Part shown: piece after piece, positions 42,486-43,175 of the stretch
Numbering within the stretch: position 1 is the stretch's first letter
Layout: the number at the start of each line of letters is the position of its first letter
NCBI GenBank assembly: GCA_008931825.1
Contig: QXVZ01018626.1
Location: 1 to 43,175 of the forward strand
Direction: 5' to 3'
Origin: Phallusia fumigata
Taxonomy: Eukaryota; Chordata; Ascidiacea; Phlebobranchia; Ascidiidae
Length of the DNA stretch: 43,175 bases
Program-made: the position numbers and the translations under genes
The notes under the pieces: generated by a model
The model's database searches: none
What the model saw: the letters and a program-made list of their open reading frames with translations, nothing else
Told to the model about the DNA's origin: nothing

Positions 42486-43175
42486 TTAGACGTATTGGTT
42501 GATCCAGGAAATGTAATGGCTGACACGGGTGTAGACGCCTGGGTAGTCGGGGTAGGCGCAACCAATTCCCCACGAAACGACTCCGTGCAAGGCGCCGTTG
42601 CAGTTAACTGGGCCACCAGAGTCTCCCTGCGAAGAAAACATTGTAAAGAGTTGTTGGTATGACCAATGGTAATTTTTGCAGCGTTTTTGTGGCAATTTTA
42701 CCTGGCAGGAGTCTTTGCCTCCAGTTCCGAGGTATCCCAAGCACATCATATCGCTGTAAATGTCACCACTGTATGCGACATTGCAATCAGCGTTGCTAAT
42801 AACTGGAACCTGGACTCCGTATGGGGTGTCAGGGTAGTTGCCTGCAAACAGAAGTAAAGGGAATCTATAATTTTAAACTTTCTGACGGTTGGGAACTCCA
42901 TAAATAAAGTATTGAGTGTAGTAGGCTATTACGAAATACCCAGAGCTTGCGTCCAAGAACATAAGACCTATAATGTAAACAGCTTGACAATACAATGGGA
43001 CGCAACGACTGCTAGTATTGCACGATTGTCACAAGATTACAAACGAAAGACTACAAGCAGGCCATAAAATAAATGGAACTCACTTCCAACCATTGCTGTG
43101 TTTCCCCATCCGTACACGTTGCAGTTAGTTCCGACTGCTGGGTCGACGTTGGCATTTGGAAGGTTAGCGTACTGG
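42486..43175 (-). CDS. Trypsin T5, partial (exons 4-6)
   Basis: Visible exons: 43175-43084 (exon 4, its start lies outside the window), 42841-42702 (exon 5), 42626-42486 (exon 6). The splice positions and phases are those of T1-T4. GKDSCQ, GDSGGP, SWGIG and PGVY show an intact active-site serine, S1 aspartate and open pocket. Residues share features with T1 ([13 protein letters not shown]) and with T2 (LGYLG). Exon 4 uses a GTGAGT donor. The signal peptide, His and Asp of the triad, and the promoter are off the right edge, so it cannot be judged complete. Confidence 0.88.

Overview
The window is animal nuclear DNA, AT-rich with short introns. It is most likely from a tunicate such as Ciona, although that assignment is inferred from gene style, compact introns and what looks like strong allelic divergence. 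Almost all the signal lies in multi-exon genes, so I assembled gene models exon by exon from splice sites, reading phase and recognised protein families.

Layout: (1) 0.3-6.1 kb, + strand: a complete 12-exon ortholog of ZCCHC8, the scaffold of the nuclear exosome targeting (NEXT) complex. Its first intron is a near-perfect U12-type AT-AC intron. (2) 9.4-24.5 kb, - strand: a complete homeodomain-interacting protein kinase (HIPK) gene with 17 coding exons (1011 aa), a probable non-coding 5' exon and a CRE/E-box/YY1/E2F-like promoter. Exons 6-8 appear twice around a single N at 17664. I read this as two unmerged haplotype contigs, not a real duplication. (3) 25.65 kb, + strand: a possible orphan first exon. 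(4) 25.8-43.2 kb, - strand: a tandem array of five trypsin-type secreted serine proteases (T1 to T5). T1-T4 are complete; T5 runs off the right edge. All share the same six-exon structure and intron phases.

Mobile DNA: two related hAT-type MITEs with perfect 8-bp target duplications (one in a ZCCHC8 intron, one in a HIPK intron), a third smaller hAT-like MITE and a tRNA-derived SINE in T1 introns, a second SINE copy between T4 and T5, and a foldback-like insertion in a T2 intron. The spacers between trypsin genes carry repeated blocks, so gene plus spacer duplicated together.

Most interesting points: every complete trypsin promoter has an E-box followed one helical turn later by an RBPJ-type TTTCCCAC box. 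This is the layout of the vertebrate pancreatic acinar PTF1 site, and it lies a constant 125-127 bp upstream of a TATA-like box. T3 has gained two cysteines together. The ZCCHC8 U12 intron carries the stop that would truncate the protein if it were retained.
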